In this document: positions 11,503 to 22,751 of the stretch, piece after piece
How positions within the stretch are numbered: the stretch's first letter is position 1
How the letters are laid out: each line of letters starts with the position of its first letter
Source: Siphonodentalium dalli
Lineage: Eukaryota; Mollusca; Scaphopoda; Gadilida; Siphonodentaliidae
Reading direction: 5' to 3'
DNA length: 64,000 nucleotides
NCBI GenBank assembly: GCA_032622095.1
Contig: CP136061.1
Span: 259,874,077 to 259,938,076 of the forward strand
Translations under genes and position numbers: made by a program
Notes under the pieces: generated by a model
Databases searched by the model: none
The model's input: only the letters and a program-made list of their open reading frames with translations
Told to the model about the DNA's origin: nothing

Positions 11503-14500
11503 TCCTTTAGCACACGATACAGACCACATCCCTCATTCGATCATCACCAAACTTCATATGGATCTTTTGGGTGATCACTAGATAGGAGCCCTCATTTTTT
11601 TCCGAATTTCATTGAAAAACATGGCCGCCAATGGCGATCTTGGATTTTACTCTTTGTATGACTAAATGATTCGGCATGCACTAGCCATCTTGGATTTTAC
11701 TATTTGCATGATTAAATTCTTCGGCACACCCTACAGGCCACATCCCTCATCCGATCATCACCAAACTTCATATGGATCTTCGTATGACTTCGATTGGATC
11801 CATAATTTTTTCTTTAATTTCATTAAAAAATATGGCCGCCAGTGGCCATCTTGGATTTTACTCTTTGTATGACTAAATCCTTCAGCATGCGCACTACAGG
11901 CCACAGCCCTTGTCAGATTGTCATCAAATTTCAAATGGATCTTAGGGGTGACCATCAGATTGGAGCCATCTAATTTTTCCAAATTTTTTCGGATTTTACT
12001 CTTTGCATGACTAAATCCTTTCGCACACGCTACAGACCACATCCCTCATTCGATCATCACCAAACCTCATATGGATCTTTTGGGTGACCACTAGATAGGA
12101 GCCCTCATTTATTTTCTGAATTTCATTGAAAAACATGGCTGCCAGTGGCCATCTTGGATTTACTCTTTGTATGGCTAAATCCATCGGCGTGCGCTCTACA
12201 GGCCACAGCCCTCGTCCGATTGTCATCAGATTTCAAAAGGATGTTAGGGGTGACCACCATATTGGAGCCATCTAATTTTTTGAAAAACATGACCGCCAGC
12301 AGCCATATTGAATTTTACTCTTTGCATGACTAAATTCTTCGGCACACCCTACAGGCCACATCTCTCATCCGATCATGACCAAACTTCATATGGATCTTCA
12401 GGGTAACCACTAGATTTGATCCCATCATTTATTTCTCAAATTTCGTTGGAAAACTTGGCCGCCAGTGGCCATCTTGGATTTTACTCCTTGTATGACTAAA
12501 CCCTTTGGCACACCCTAAAGGCCACCTCCCTCATCCGATCATAACCAAACTTCATATGGATCTTCAGTGACCACTAGATAGGGGCCATAATTTTTTCTGA
12601 AAAACATGGCTGCCAGTGGCCATCGTTGATTTTACTCTTTATATCACTAAATCCTTCGGTGTGCGCACTACAGGCCACAGTCCTCGTCCGATCGTCATCA
12701 AATTTCAAATGGATGTTAGGAGTGACCACCAGATTGGAGCCATCTAATTTTTCCAATTTTTGTTAAAAAGCATGGCTGCTGGTAGCCATCTTGGTTTTTA
12801 CTCTTGGCATGACTAAATTCTTTGGCACACCCTACAGACCACATCCCTCATCCGATCATCACCAAACTTCATATGGATATTTTGGGTGATCACTAAATAG
12901 GATCCATTATTTTTTTCTAAAATTTCGTTGGAAAACATGGCCGCCAGTGGCCATATTGGATTTTACTCCTTGTATGACTAAATCCTTTGGCACACCCTAA
13001 AGGCCACCTCCCTCATACGATCATAACCAAACTTCATATGGATCTTCAGTGACGACTAGATAGGAGGAGCCATTATTTTTTTCTTCTGAATTTTGTTGAA
13101 AAACATGGCTGCCAGAGCCCATCTTGGATTTGTATGACTAAATCCTTCGGCATGCACACTACAGGCCACAGCTATCCCTCGTCCGATCGTCATCAAACTT
13201 CATATGGATCTTCGGGGTAACCATTAGATTGGAGCCATCATTTTTTTCTTGAATTTTGTTGGAATGGTGGCTGCCAGTGGCCATCTTGGATTTTACTCTT
13301 TGTATGACTAAATCCTTCGGCATGCGCACTACAGGCCACAGCCCTTGTCCGATTGTAATCAAATTTCAAATGGATCTTAGGGGGGTGACCACCAGATTTG
13401 AGCCATCTAAATTTTTCCAAATTTTGTTGAAAAACATGACGACCAGCGGCCATCTTGGATTTTACTCTTTGCATGACTAAATTCTTCGGCACACCGTACA
13501 GGCCACATCCCTCATCCGATCATCACCAAACTTCATATGGATCTTCGGGGTAATCACTAGATTGGATCCATCATTTTTTTCTCAAATTTAGTTGGAAAAC
13601 ATGGCCGCCAGTGGCCATCTTGGATTTTACTCCTTGTATGACTAATTCCTTCGGCACACACTAAAGGCCACCTCCCTCATCCGATCATAACCAAACTTCA
13701 TATGGATCTTCGGGTATCGATTAGATTGGATCCATCATTTTGTTCTTGAAGTTTGTTGGAAAACATGGTCGCCAGTGGCCATCTTGGAATTTACTCTTTG
13801 TATGACTAAATCCTTCGGCATGCGCACTACAGGCCACAGCCAAGCTTGTACGATTGTCATCAAATTTCAAATGGATCTTAGGGGTGACCGCCAGATTTGA
13901 GCCATCTAATTTTCCCAATTTTTGTTGAAAAGCATGGCTGCTGGCAGCCATCTTGGTTTTTACTCTTGGCATGACTAAATTCTTCGGCACACCATAAAGG
14001 CCACCTCCCTTATCCGATCATAACCAAACTTCATATGGATATTCGGGGTAACGACTAGATTGGATCCATCATTTTTTTCTCAAATTTCGTTAGAAAACAT
14101 GGCCGCCAGTGTCCATCTTGGATTTTACTCTTTGTATCACTAAATCCTTCGGCGTGCGCACTACAGGCCACAGCCCTCGTCCGATCGTTATCAAATTTCA
14201 ATTGGATGTTAGGAGTGACCGCCACATTGGAGTCATCTACTTTGTCCAATTTTTGTTGAAAAGCATGGCTGCTGGCAGCCATCTTGGTTTTTACTCTTGG
14301 CATGACTAAGTTCTTTGGCACACCATACAGACCACATCCCTCATCCGATCATCACCAAACTTCATATGGATCTTTTGGGTGATCACTAAATCACACCCTA
14401 AAGGCCACCTCCCTCATCCGATCATAACCAAACTTCATATGGTTCTTCAGTGACCACTAGATAGGAGCAATCTTTTTGTTTTCTTCTGAATTTCGTTGAA

Positions 14501-14550
14501 AAACTTGGCTGCCAGTGGCCATCTTGGATTTCACTCTTTGTATGACTAAA
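11503..14550 (+). repeat. 3,048-bp tandem duplication, copy 1 (higher-order repeat of type A units)
   Basis: The block holds roughly 18 type A units and is followed immediately by a near-identical copy. Both copies start in the sequence TCCTT within a unit, and the same position is reached again at 17598. The breakpoints lie in shared ATGACTAAATCCTT sequence, consistent with unequal exchange between units. Confidence 0.95.
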
Positions 14551-17500
14551 TCCTTTAGCACACGATACAGACCACATCCCTCATTCGATCATCACCAAAC
14601 TTCATATGGATCTTTTGGGTGATCACTAGATAGGAGCCCTCATTTTTTTCCGAATTTCATTGAAAAACATGGCCGCCAATGGCGATCTTGGATTTTACTC
14701 TTTGTATGACTAAATGATTCGGCATGCACTAGCCATCTTGGATTTTACTATTTGCATGATTAAATTCTTCGGCACACCCTACAGGCCACATCCCTCATCC
14801 GATCATCACCAAACTTCATATGGATCTTCGTATGACTTCGATTGGATCCATAATTTTTTCTTTAATTTCATTAAAAAATATGGCCGCCAGTGGCCATCTT
14901 GGATTTTACTCTTTGTATGACTAAATCCTTCAGCATGCGCACTACAGGCCACAGCCCTTGTCAGATTGTCATCAAATTTCAAATGGATCTTAGGGGTGAC
15001 CATCAGATTGGAGCCATCTAATTTTTCCAAATTTTTTCGGATTTTACTCTTTGCATGACTAAATCCTTTCGCACACGCTACAGACCACATCCCTCATTCG
15101 ATCATCACCAAACCTCATATGGATCTTTTGGGTGACCACTAGATAGGAGCCCTCATTTATTTTCTGAATTTCATTGAAAAACATGGCTGCCAGTGGCCAT
15201 CTTGGATTTACTCTTTGTATGGCTAAATCCATCGGCGTGCGCTCTACAGGCCACAGCCCTCGTCCGTTGTCATCAGATTTCAAAAGGATGTTAGGGGTGA
15301 CCACCATATTGGAGCCATCTAATTTTTTGAAAAACATGACCGCCAGCAGCCATATTGAATTTTACTCTTTGCATGACTAAATTCTTCGGCACACCCTACA
15401 GGCCACATCTCTCATCCGATCATGACCAAACTTCATATGGATCTTCAGGGTAACCACTAGATTTGATCCCATCATTTATTTCTCAAATTTCGTTGGAAAA
15501 CTTGGCCGCCAGTGGCCATCTTGGATTTTACTCCTTGTATGACTAAACCCTTTGGCACACCCTAAAGGCCACCTCCCTCATCCGATCATAACCAAACTTC
15601 ATATGGATCTTCAGTGACCACTAGATAGGGGCCATAATTTTTTCTGAAAAACATGGCTGCCAGTGGCCATCGTTGATTTTACTCTTTATATCACTAAATC
15701 CTTCGGTGTGCGCACTACAGGCCACAGTCCTCGTCCGATCGTCATCAAATTTCAAATGGATGTTAGGAGTGACCACCAGATTGGAGCCATCTAATTTTTC
15801 CAATTTTTGTTAAAAAGCATGGCTGCTGGTAGCCATCTTGGTTTTTACTCTTGGCATGACTAAATTCTTTGGCACACCCTACAGACCACATCCCTCATCC
15901 GATCATCACCAAACTTCATATGGATATTTTGGGTGATCACTAAATAGGATCCATTATTTTTTTCTAAAATTTCGTTGGAAAACATGGCCGCCAGTGGCCA
16001 TATTGGATTTTACTCCTTGTATGACTAAATCCTTTGGCACACCCTAAAGGCCACCTCCCTCATACGATCATAACCAAACTTCATATGGATCTTCAGTGAC
16101 GACTAGATAGGAGGAGCCATTATTTTTTTCTTCTGAATTTTGTTGAAAAACATGGCTGCCAGAGCCCATCTTGGATTTGTATGACTAAATCCTTCGGCAT
16201 GCACACTACAGGCCACAGCTATCCCTCGTCCGATCGTCATCAAACTTCATATGGATCTTCGGGGTAACCATTAGATTGGAGCCATCATTTTTTTCTTGAA
16301 TTTTGTTGGAATGGTGGCTGCCAGTGGCCATCTTGGATTTTACTCTTTGTATGACTAAATCCTTCGGCATGCGCACTACAGGCCACAGCCCTTGTCCGAT
16401 TGTAATCAAATTTCAAATGGATCTTAGGGGGGTGACCACCAGATTTGAGCCATCTAAATTTTTCCAAATTTTGTTGAAAAACATGACGACCAGCGGCCAT
16501 CTTGGATTTTACTCTTTGCATGACTAAATTCTTCGGCACACCGTACAGGCCACATCCCTCATCCGATCATCACCAAACTTCATATGGATCTTCGGGGTAA
16601 TCACTAGATTGGATCCATCATTTTTTTCTCAAATTTAGTTGGAAAACATGGCCGCCAGTGGCCATCTTGGATTTTACTCCTTGTATGACTAATTCCTTCG
16701 GCACACACTAAAGGCCACCTCCCTCATCCGATCATAACCAAACTTCATATGGATCTTCGGGTAACGATTAGATTGGATCCATCATTTTGTTCTTGAAGTT
16801 TGTTGGAAAACATGGTCGCCAGTGGCCATCTTGGAATTTACTCTTTGTATGACTAAATCCTTCGGCATGCGCACTACAGGCCACAGCCAAGCTTGTACGA
16901 TTGTCATCAAATTTCAAATGGATCTTAGGGGTGACCGCCAGATTTGAGCCATCTAATTTTCCCAATTTTTGTTGAAAAGCATGGCTGCTGGCAGCCATCT
17001 TGGTTTTTACTCTTGGCATGACTAAATTCTTCGGCACACCATAAAGGCCACCTCCCTTATCCGATCATAACCAAACTTCATATGGATATTCGGGGTAACG
17101 ACTAGATTGGATCCATCATTTTTTTCTCAAATTTCGTTAGAAAACATGGCCGCCAGTGTCCATCTTGGATTTTACTCTTTGTATCACTAAATCCTTCGGC
17201 GTGCGCACTACAGGCCACAGCCCTCGTCCGATCGTTATCAAATTTCAATTGGATGTTAGGAGTGACCACCACATTGGAGTCATCTACTTTGTCCAATTTT
17301 TGTTGAAAAGCATGGCTGCTGGCAGCCATCTTGGTTTTTACTCTTGGCATGACTAAGTTCTTTGGCACACCATACAGACCACATCCCTCATCCGATCATC
17401 ACCAAACTTCATATGGATCTTTTGGGTGATCACTAAATCACACCCTAAAGGCCACCTCCCTCATCCGATCATAACCAAACTTCATATGGTTCTTCAGTGA

Positions 17501-17597
17501 CCACTAGATAGGAGCAATCTTTTTGTTTTCTTCTGAATTTCGTTGAAAAACTTGGCTGCCAGTGGCCATCTTGGATTTCACTCTTTGTATGACTAAA
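14551..17597 (+). repeat. 3,047-bp tandem duplication, copy 2
   Basis: Reading the two copies against each other I found three differences: the A at 12219 is missing between 15266 and 15267, T13717 is A16764, and G14221 is A17268. This implies about 99.9% identity, against clear divergence between neighbouring ~165 bp units. The duplication is either very recent or an assembly artefact. Confidence 0.95.
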
Positions 17598-17770
17598 TCC
17601 TTCGGCATGCGCACTACAGGCCACAGCCCTCGTCCGATCATCATATGGATCTTCGGGGTGACCTCTAGATTGGAGCCATCGATTTTTTCCAAAATTCGTT
17701 ATAAAACATGGCCGCTAGCAACCATCTTTGATTTTTTGCATGACTAAATCCTTTGGCACACCCTACAGGC

Positions 17771-18769
17771 CTGTGACCGATCTGATCTGATCTGTTCAGA
17801 TAAACTACTGATATGGCTGGTAGTCTGAAGCCAAGGTGATTTTATCTATCTTGGTACAAACCACTGCCATACCTAATGTTTTATGAAATAACTTCAGATT
17901 TAGTTATTGTATCTTGGTACTGGTGTTGCTATTCAGATAACATTCTTCTTGTATTTAATTAACATAAATGTAAAAAATGTGTCATCTCCAGGGCTCTCAA
18001 TATACAAGCAAGCATTAAATGTCTTTGGTATGATTACTCCAACAGCATTTTATTTAATAAGTGAAATAAATGAGAATCTTCACCGATTCAAGTTGCAGTA
18101 CCAATTGTCACCTTGATACTGCAGCTCCTGCATAAATTAAAATTATGCGGGAGAAATTACATGTATATTTCATTAAAATAATTTTCCAATTGGAAAATAC
18201 AAATTAGATACTTCATGAATATGACTAATTTACATGAATCTCTGCCAGATACATTTGCATTCTGCAATTTAACTGTATATCGATTTTGCAGTAGGCTAAC
18301 AGTAAATCCAAATATTACTTCCGGCATATTATTTCAGTTAACAAATTGGAGGCAAATTGTTGTTTGTCATCTTATTTATTAAAAATTGAACAATATAGCT
18401 GTCACATTTTGCTTTGGAACAAACTCTTTCAATTCAGTGAGGAGCAATAACAAAGAACACAGTAAATCACTTTAGGTTAACTCGCCCATAAGGCAATCAG
18501 CCCCGTGAATATTGACCTTTTTCATGCGTAAAATAAGAGAGAAACATATTGGCATATTTATATCATAATTGATATCGATTAATAAAACAATAACATGATT
18601 TTGGATAGCATTATGATCTATTGACGACTCAACAGAAACAATTTACAGCCTGACAGTTTATTAAAGGCCTGAAACAAAAGAGGCTTCCTCTGTCAGTCTG
18701 TCTGTCTATCCAAACATATCATCTTGAAACTTGAGTGTTAATTAATTAATTGGGTTGTGCTTAGGTATG
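17771..18769. other. AT-rich spacer
   Basis: The satellite stops without a recognisable right arm. The stretch contains a short GATCTGATCTGATCTG run near 17,783 and a worn CTGTCAGTCTGTCTGTC microsatellite near 18,690. No gene is seen. Confidence 0.5.
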
Positions 18770-19417
18770 GTAATTGGCGCGGGCTACAGGTCGTGCTGTT
18801 CGTCTGACCATCATGAAATTTGTCATGGCTGTTAATATTAACATGTAGATGGGAACGAGTGACATTTGGGGTCGTTTGGCTAAAAAAATGTCCGCCAGCA
18901 GCCATATTGGATTTTACTCTTTGCATGACTAAATCCTTTGGTGCGGGCTACAGGTCGTAGCTTTGGTCGGAACTTCATGAAATTTGTTATGGATATTAAC
19001 AATGACATGTATATGGGAAACGAGTCATTTTGGGGTCGTTCAGCCAAAAAACATGGCCGCCAGCAGCCATCTTGGATTTTACTCTTTGCATGACTAAATC
19101 CATTGGCACAGGCTACAGGTCGTACCTTTGATCAGATCATTATGAGATTTGTAAAGGCTGTAGATGGGAACAGGTCATTTTGGGGTGATGCGGAAAAAAA
19201 CAATTTACTCTTTGCATCAATAAATCCTTTGGCACACCATAATCACCACATCCCTGATCCGATCATTATGAAACCTGTCATGAATGTTGATATTGACCTG
19301 TACATCTAGTCTTACTTAGACATTTCAATTGGCACCTTTCCTATTCCTCCATTTACTGTCAACCATTAAATTATTCCCCTACCTAAGTTGAGCTACAGTG
19401 TCATTGACACTTTCATT
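18770..19417 (+). mobile_element. 5'-truncated copy of the ~164 bp element with right arm
   Basis: About three type B core units are followed by the 100-bp right arm, ending in the AGTGTC/GACACT hairpin and TTCATT. The left arm is missing; similarity starts abruptly at GGCGCGGGCTACAGG near 18,776. Confidence 0.85.
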
Positions 19418-19429
19418 AGTGATTCTCGG

Positions 19430-19900
19430 TCAGACCGGTTCTCTCTTATGGGCAAAAAAACTCGACCAGAGCAACCCTCGTTGGTATATGAGTTCACAAG
19501 GGGAATATTTGAAACGTGTTTGCAAACTATGCCCTGCCGCAAATTATCACGAGAGTTAAGGCTCTATGATTATCATTTTTTGGCATTTGGCACCCACGAA
19601 CAGTTGTCTGGGAATTATTTCGAACAATTATCAACAGACTTGAAAGATTTTGAGTCTATGCGTTCCGAAGAGGAGTATCTGAAACAAGTTCGCAAAATTG
19701 GCCCGGGCCAATCATTTTCACCAGAGAACGGCCCTTTGATTGTAATTTTAGGGCCCCCAAAAAGTTGTCCGGGGGTTATTTCGACCAATTATCAACAGAT
19801 TTCAAAGATTTGGTATGTGCGGTACTGCTTTCATAAAAGGAGTACTTGAAAAGAGTTTGCAAACTAGGCCCAGCCATACATTTTACCAGACTTAAAAAAT
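19430..19900 (+). repeat. tandem repeat of about 165 bp, nearly three units
   Basis: GTTTGCAAACTATGCCC, GTTCGCAAAATTGGCCC and GTTTGCAAACTAGGCCC recur 169 and 167 bp apart. AGTTGTC(T/C)GGG...TTATTTCGA with CAATTATCAACAGA recurs 161 bp apart. A 153-codon open frame covers most of the stretch but starts inside the transposon right arm and is itself built of the repeat, so I do not call it a gene. The sequence is unlike the type A and B units despite the similar length. Confidence 0.65.
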
Positions 19901-20439
19901 TGCCATATTGTGCTGAGAAAAATCATATAATAATATTTCACTACTATTTAATATAGAATGTTTTGGGTGTTCCATTGAATTCTCTTTGATCACCTTGTAT
20001 TTCTAATGGAAGCATGACTGCAAATCAAACACATTTCAGACAATTCATAGCACTTAACATATTAAGAACCATTGGATTAAATGTTAATCGTTAGCCTCTT
20101 ATCTAAAGAAATGTAGAGGTCTGGCATACAGGTTAGATAATGTGTGAGCTTGAGGATGTCATATAATTCTCTGTATTTTTATAAACAATTTCTATGCTCT
20201 ACCCAAACAATAACATTTAGTCTGTCAAACGATATGAGAACTGGAAAAATCACAATTTGGAACGAGTGCAAATAATTAATTATCTATTAGATAATATTCG
20301 TCGAAGCCATTATACATATACTAAAATGAGATTCAATTTCTAGTTTTATTGACAGACTTAATGACACCATATAACAAGATATTTCTAATTCATGAACCTG
20401 ATGTGACAGTCATTATTCATTTCAGATTTATTATACCCC
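19901..20439. other. AT-rich spacer
   Basis: I see no gene, RNA or clear repeat in this stretch. Confidence 0.5.
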
Positions 20440-20700
20440 CATGACTGAAGGAAATGGTGGATAAATTATACTGAATTACATGCGTCTGATCCTGCATCTG
20501 TCCAAGTAGATATCTCCAAAACCTGTTGTTGGATCTCAATGATATATGGTATGGTTATTTACTACTGTGAGGATATTCAATACAGCTTGGGTTTTCCATT
20601 CTACAGTTATCCATTTTTGTTTATCTGGAAATGTTGGTTATTTGTCCGTTTGACCAGATACGTGTATCTCAGCAACAGGTTGCCGGATCTCAATGAACAA
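20440..20700 (+). repeat. worn two-unit repeat fragment
   Basis: After TTATACCCCCATGACTGAAG, two related segments follow, each with a CTGTCC or TGTCCGTT word, AGATA(T/C), a CAACAGGTTG-like block and GGATCTCAATGA. This looks like left-arm and core sequence of another interspersed family. The identification is weak. Confidence 0.4.
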
Positions 20701-20706
20701 TGAACT

Positions 20707-21060
20707 GGACGAAGTCAAGCTTGAGCTTTTGCCATGGGTTTGTGTCCGTCCATCAATAAATTCCTTTGGCTCACACTAGAGGCTGTGTCCCTCATCTGAT
20801 CATCACCAAACTTCATATGGATCTTCAGACTGACATCTAGATGGGAGCCTCACTTTTTTCCTGAAATTTGTTAAAAAAAACATTGCCACAACCATCTATC
20901 TTGGATTTCAAATGTGAAGTCCATCAGCACACCTTGCAGCCCACATTTATTTGAGAATTGTTTTGAAGCTGTACAGGCTTGTTTAGGATAACCTCTAGAT
21001 GCCTGATGGGAGCTGTCAAATTTGAATGATTTGAAATTGCCGTATTGAGCATAACATATG
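20707..21060 (+). mobile_element. fragment of the ~164 bp element: left arm plus about two core units
   Basis: GAAGTCAAGCTTGAGCTTTTGCC, GTGTCCGTCC and type A core words (CTCATCTGATCATCACC, ATCTAGATGGGAGCC) appear in the usual order. The hairpin's left half is degraded and the copy ends without a right arm. Confidence 0.75.
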
Positions 21061-21839
21061 TGAATAATCTTGTTTGAAAAGGGTGATGTGGAGGTCACAT
21101 TTTTATTTCCTTGTTAACAATTTTGAGACCGTTAACTAAAAACAGTTGGCGACCGATTTCAATAATTCTTTTGCGACAGATCCATTCTTTCAGGCAAAAA
21201 ACTTGACGAGCGCCATCTTCTGATGTGCACCCCTTGTTTGTTCCCTCTGGTGTTCTAAATAAATATATCTAGATACTACATCACACTCCTTGTTATTGTC
21301 ATTGCCTTAATGACTTATTATAAGGTTTCTGAAATTTTGCTGTCAATTGCAGATAATTCTATCTGTCAAATTTGTCAACTTAAAAAATATGACTTTTTTT
21401 CTTTGCAGGTTTAACAATATGGACCTTAAGTGAGCTTATAGATAATCCATCTGAACAAACAGTTGTACTATTCAGTGGAATATATGGTAGTTTCCAATCT
21501 CCTGAATGCAGGGAACAATAGATACATACAATGTGAGTGTCAGTACTAGTTTGCCTTAGTTTTGTAATTGTTATCAGTTTTGGAAGTAACATGTAGAAAA
21601 TAAGTTTGTGATGACACATTCTGGAGAATTCCAGTTTGAACCAGACATCACCGTATATGGACTTAGAAAATAAATAGGTGTCAAAAATAAAATGTAATAA
21701 CTCTGTTTGTTGAAAGAAGGGTTCCTTGACTCTATTCCACATTGAGAGGCCCATGTGTTCTGATAATATAACAACCAAGCAGTGTCCATAATACATGTAT
21801 GCCGATATTATCAATGCGGTTTAGATCTTTGTGATTCAC
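21061..21839. other. spacer without recognised content
   Basis: No gene is supported. Minus-strand open frames of up to 144 codons show no recognisable domain, and I treat them as chance. Confidence 0.45.
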
Positions 21840-21848
21840 AGTACAGTT

Positions 21849-22742
21849 TAGATCATGCCATGAATCTCTACTCCAGCTGACGCCCGTAGAGATCATATTC
21901 CACCAGTACAAAACCCGGGAACTTTTTTAAAGTTTTGACAGGGAACCTTATAAAGTCGAACAAAATAACGCGGGGAATGTATTTCTTTGTTAATACCTGT
22001 TGCTTAATGATTTATTCATCGGTACGTGAAGTTCCCTGCTCGAGATTACATTATTTGCATGACTTTTGAGATCCGATTCCGCGATAATTATCTATTTTAT
22101 TCCCTGTCACGAATTTCATTGTCTTAAGCGACCAAACGCGGAAGCAATTCTGATTGGTCGATGGCCAAAAGTATAACTTCCCTCATCCGAACCGGTTGCA
22201 AAACTGGTCAAGCTCCCCCTGCGTAACACTCACGCTGGATTAATACTCAATATATATATCGACTGTATATTGACATTGATTTGGAATAAAACATTGTTTC
22301 GTGCATGAATCGTTTGTATCTGTCTCCTTTGTGAAGAAACTTGTATCCTACGGCCCGCGGTGTCCCCGATAACAGAGACAACCGTCGCATTGGATTGTGT
22401 ATTAATCCATCGTGAGTGCTACGCAGGGGAGCTTGACCCAGAATTGCTTTTGCGTTAGGTCGCTTACGACAATGATTTTTGTGACGGGGAATAAAATAAA
22501 TATTTATCGCGGAATCGGGTCTCAAAAGTCACGTAAATAATGTAATCTCGAGCCGGGAACTTCACGTACCGATGAATAAATCATTAAGCAACAGGTATTA
22601 ACAAAGAAATACATTCCCCGCATTATTTTTTTCGACTTTATAAGGTTCTCTGTCAAAACTTAAAAAAAGTTCCCGTGTTTTGTACTGATGGAATATGATC
22701 TCTACGGGCGTCAGCTGGAGTAGATATTCATGGCATGATCTA
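21849..22742. mobile_element. fold-back (Mutator-like) DNA element with 9-bp target duplication
   Basis: The ends TAGATCATGCCATGAAT and ATTCATGGCATGATCTA start inverted arms that continue for about 350 bp each, with good but imperfect pairing. The left arm has an extra block of about 60 bp near 22,150-22,210. AGTACAGTT flanks the element directly on both sides (21840-21848 and 22743-22751). A 9-bp duplication with long inverted ends fits Mutator-like non-autonomous or fold-back elements. No transposase is encoded, and the central ~140 bp holds only a short open frame of no recognised content. Confidence 0.85.
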
Positions 22743-22751
22743 AGTACAGTT

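Larger units (their letters stand above)
6531..17770 (+). mobile_element. large array of ~164 bp core repeats of a rolling-circle-type element
   Basis: The array opens with an element left arm and continues for about 11 kb as degenerate head-to-tail units of about 160-170 bp. Each unit contains CATGGCCGCCAG(C/T)GGCCATC-like sequence, then ACTCTTTG(C/T)ATGACTAAATC, a GGCACACCCTACAGG-like block, a CATCCGATCATCACCAAAC-like block, TAGAT(G/T)GGAGCC and a T-rich link. Two subfamilies are present: type A (6.6-8.1 and 11.4-17.8 kb) and type B (8.5-11.3 kb, inside a nested element). The architecture resembles bivalve pearl-like or Helentron-associated non-autonomous elements. No transposase or helicase is present. 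All open frames in the array are chance frames repeated with the units. Confidence 0.85.

Noticed and set aside
6935-17692. Many 60-119 codon open frames on both strands in the ~164 bp array
   Set aside because: The same frames recur with the repeat unit (for example KSKMA and QDGHWRPCF peptides), have no consistent start, and arise from repeat periodicity.
19388-19849. 153-codon open frame as a host gene
   Set aside because: Its start lies in the transposon right arm and its body is an internal tandem repeat of ~165 bp. No domain is recognised.
22247-22525. 92-codon minus-strand open frame inside the fold-back element
   Set aside because: It spans the arm and loop of the element, has no transposase motif, and the element is too short to be autonomous.
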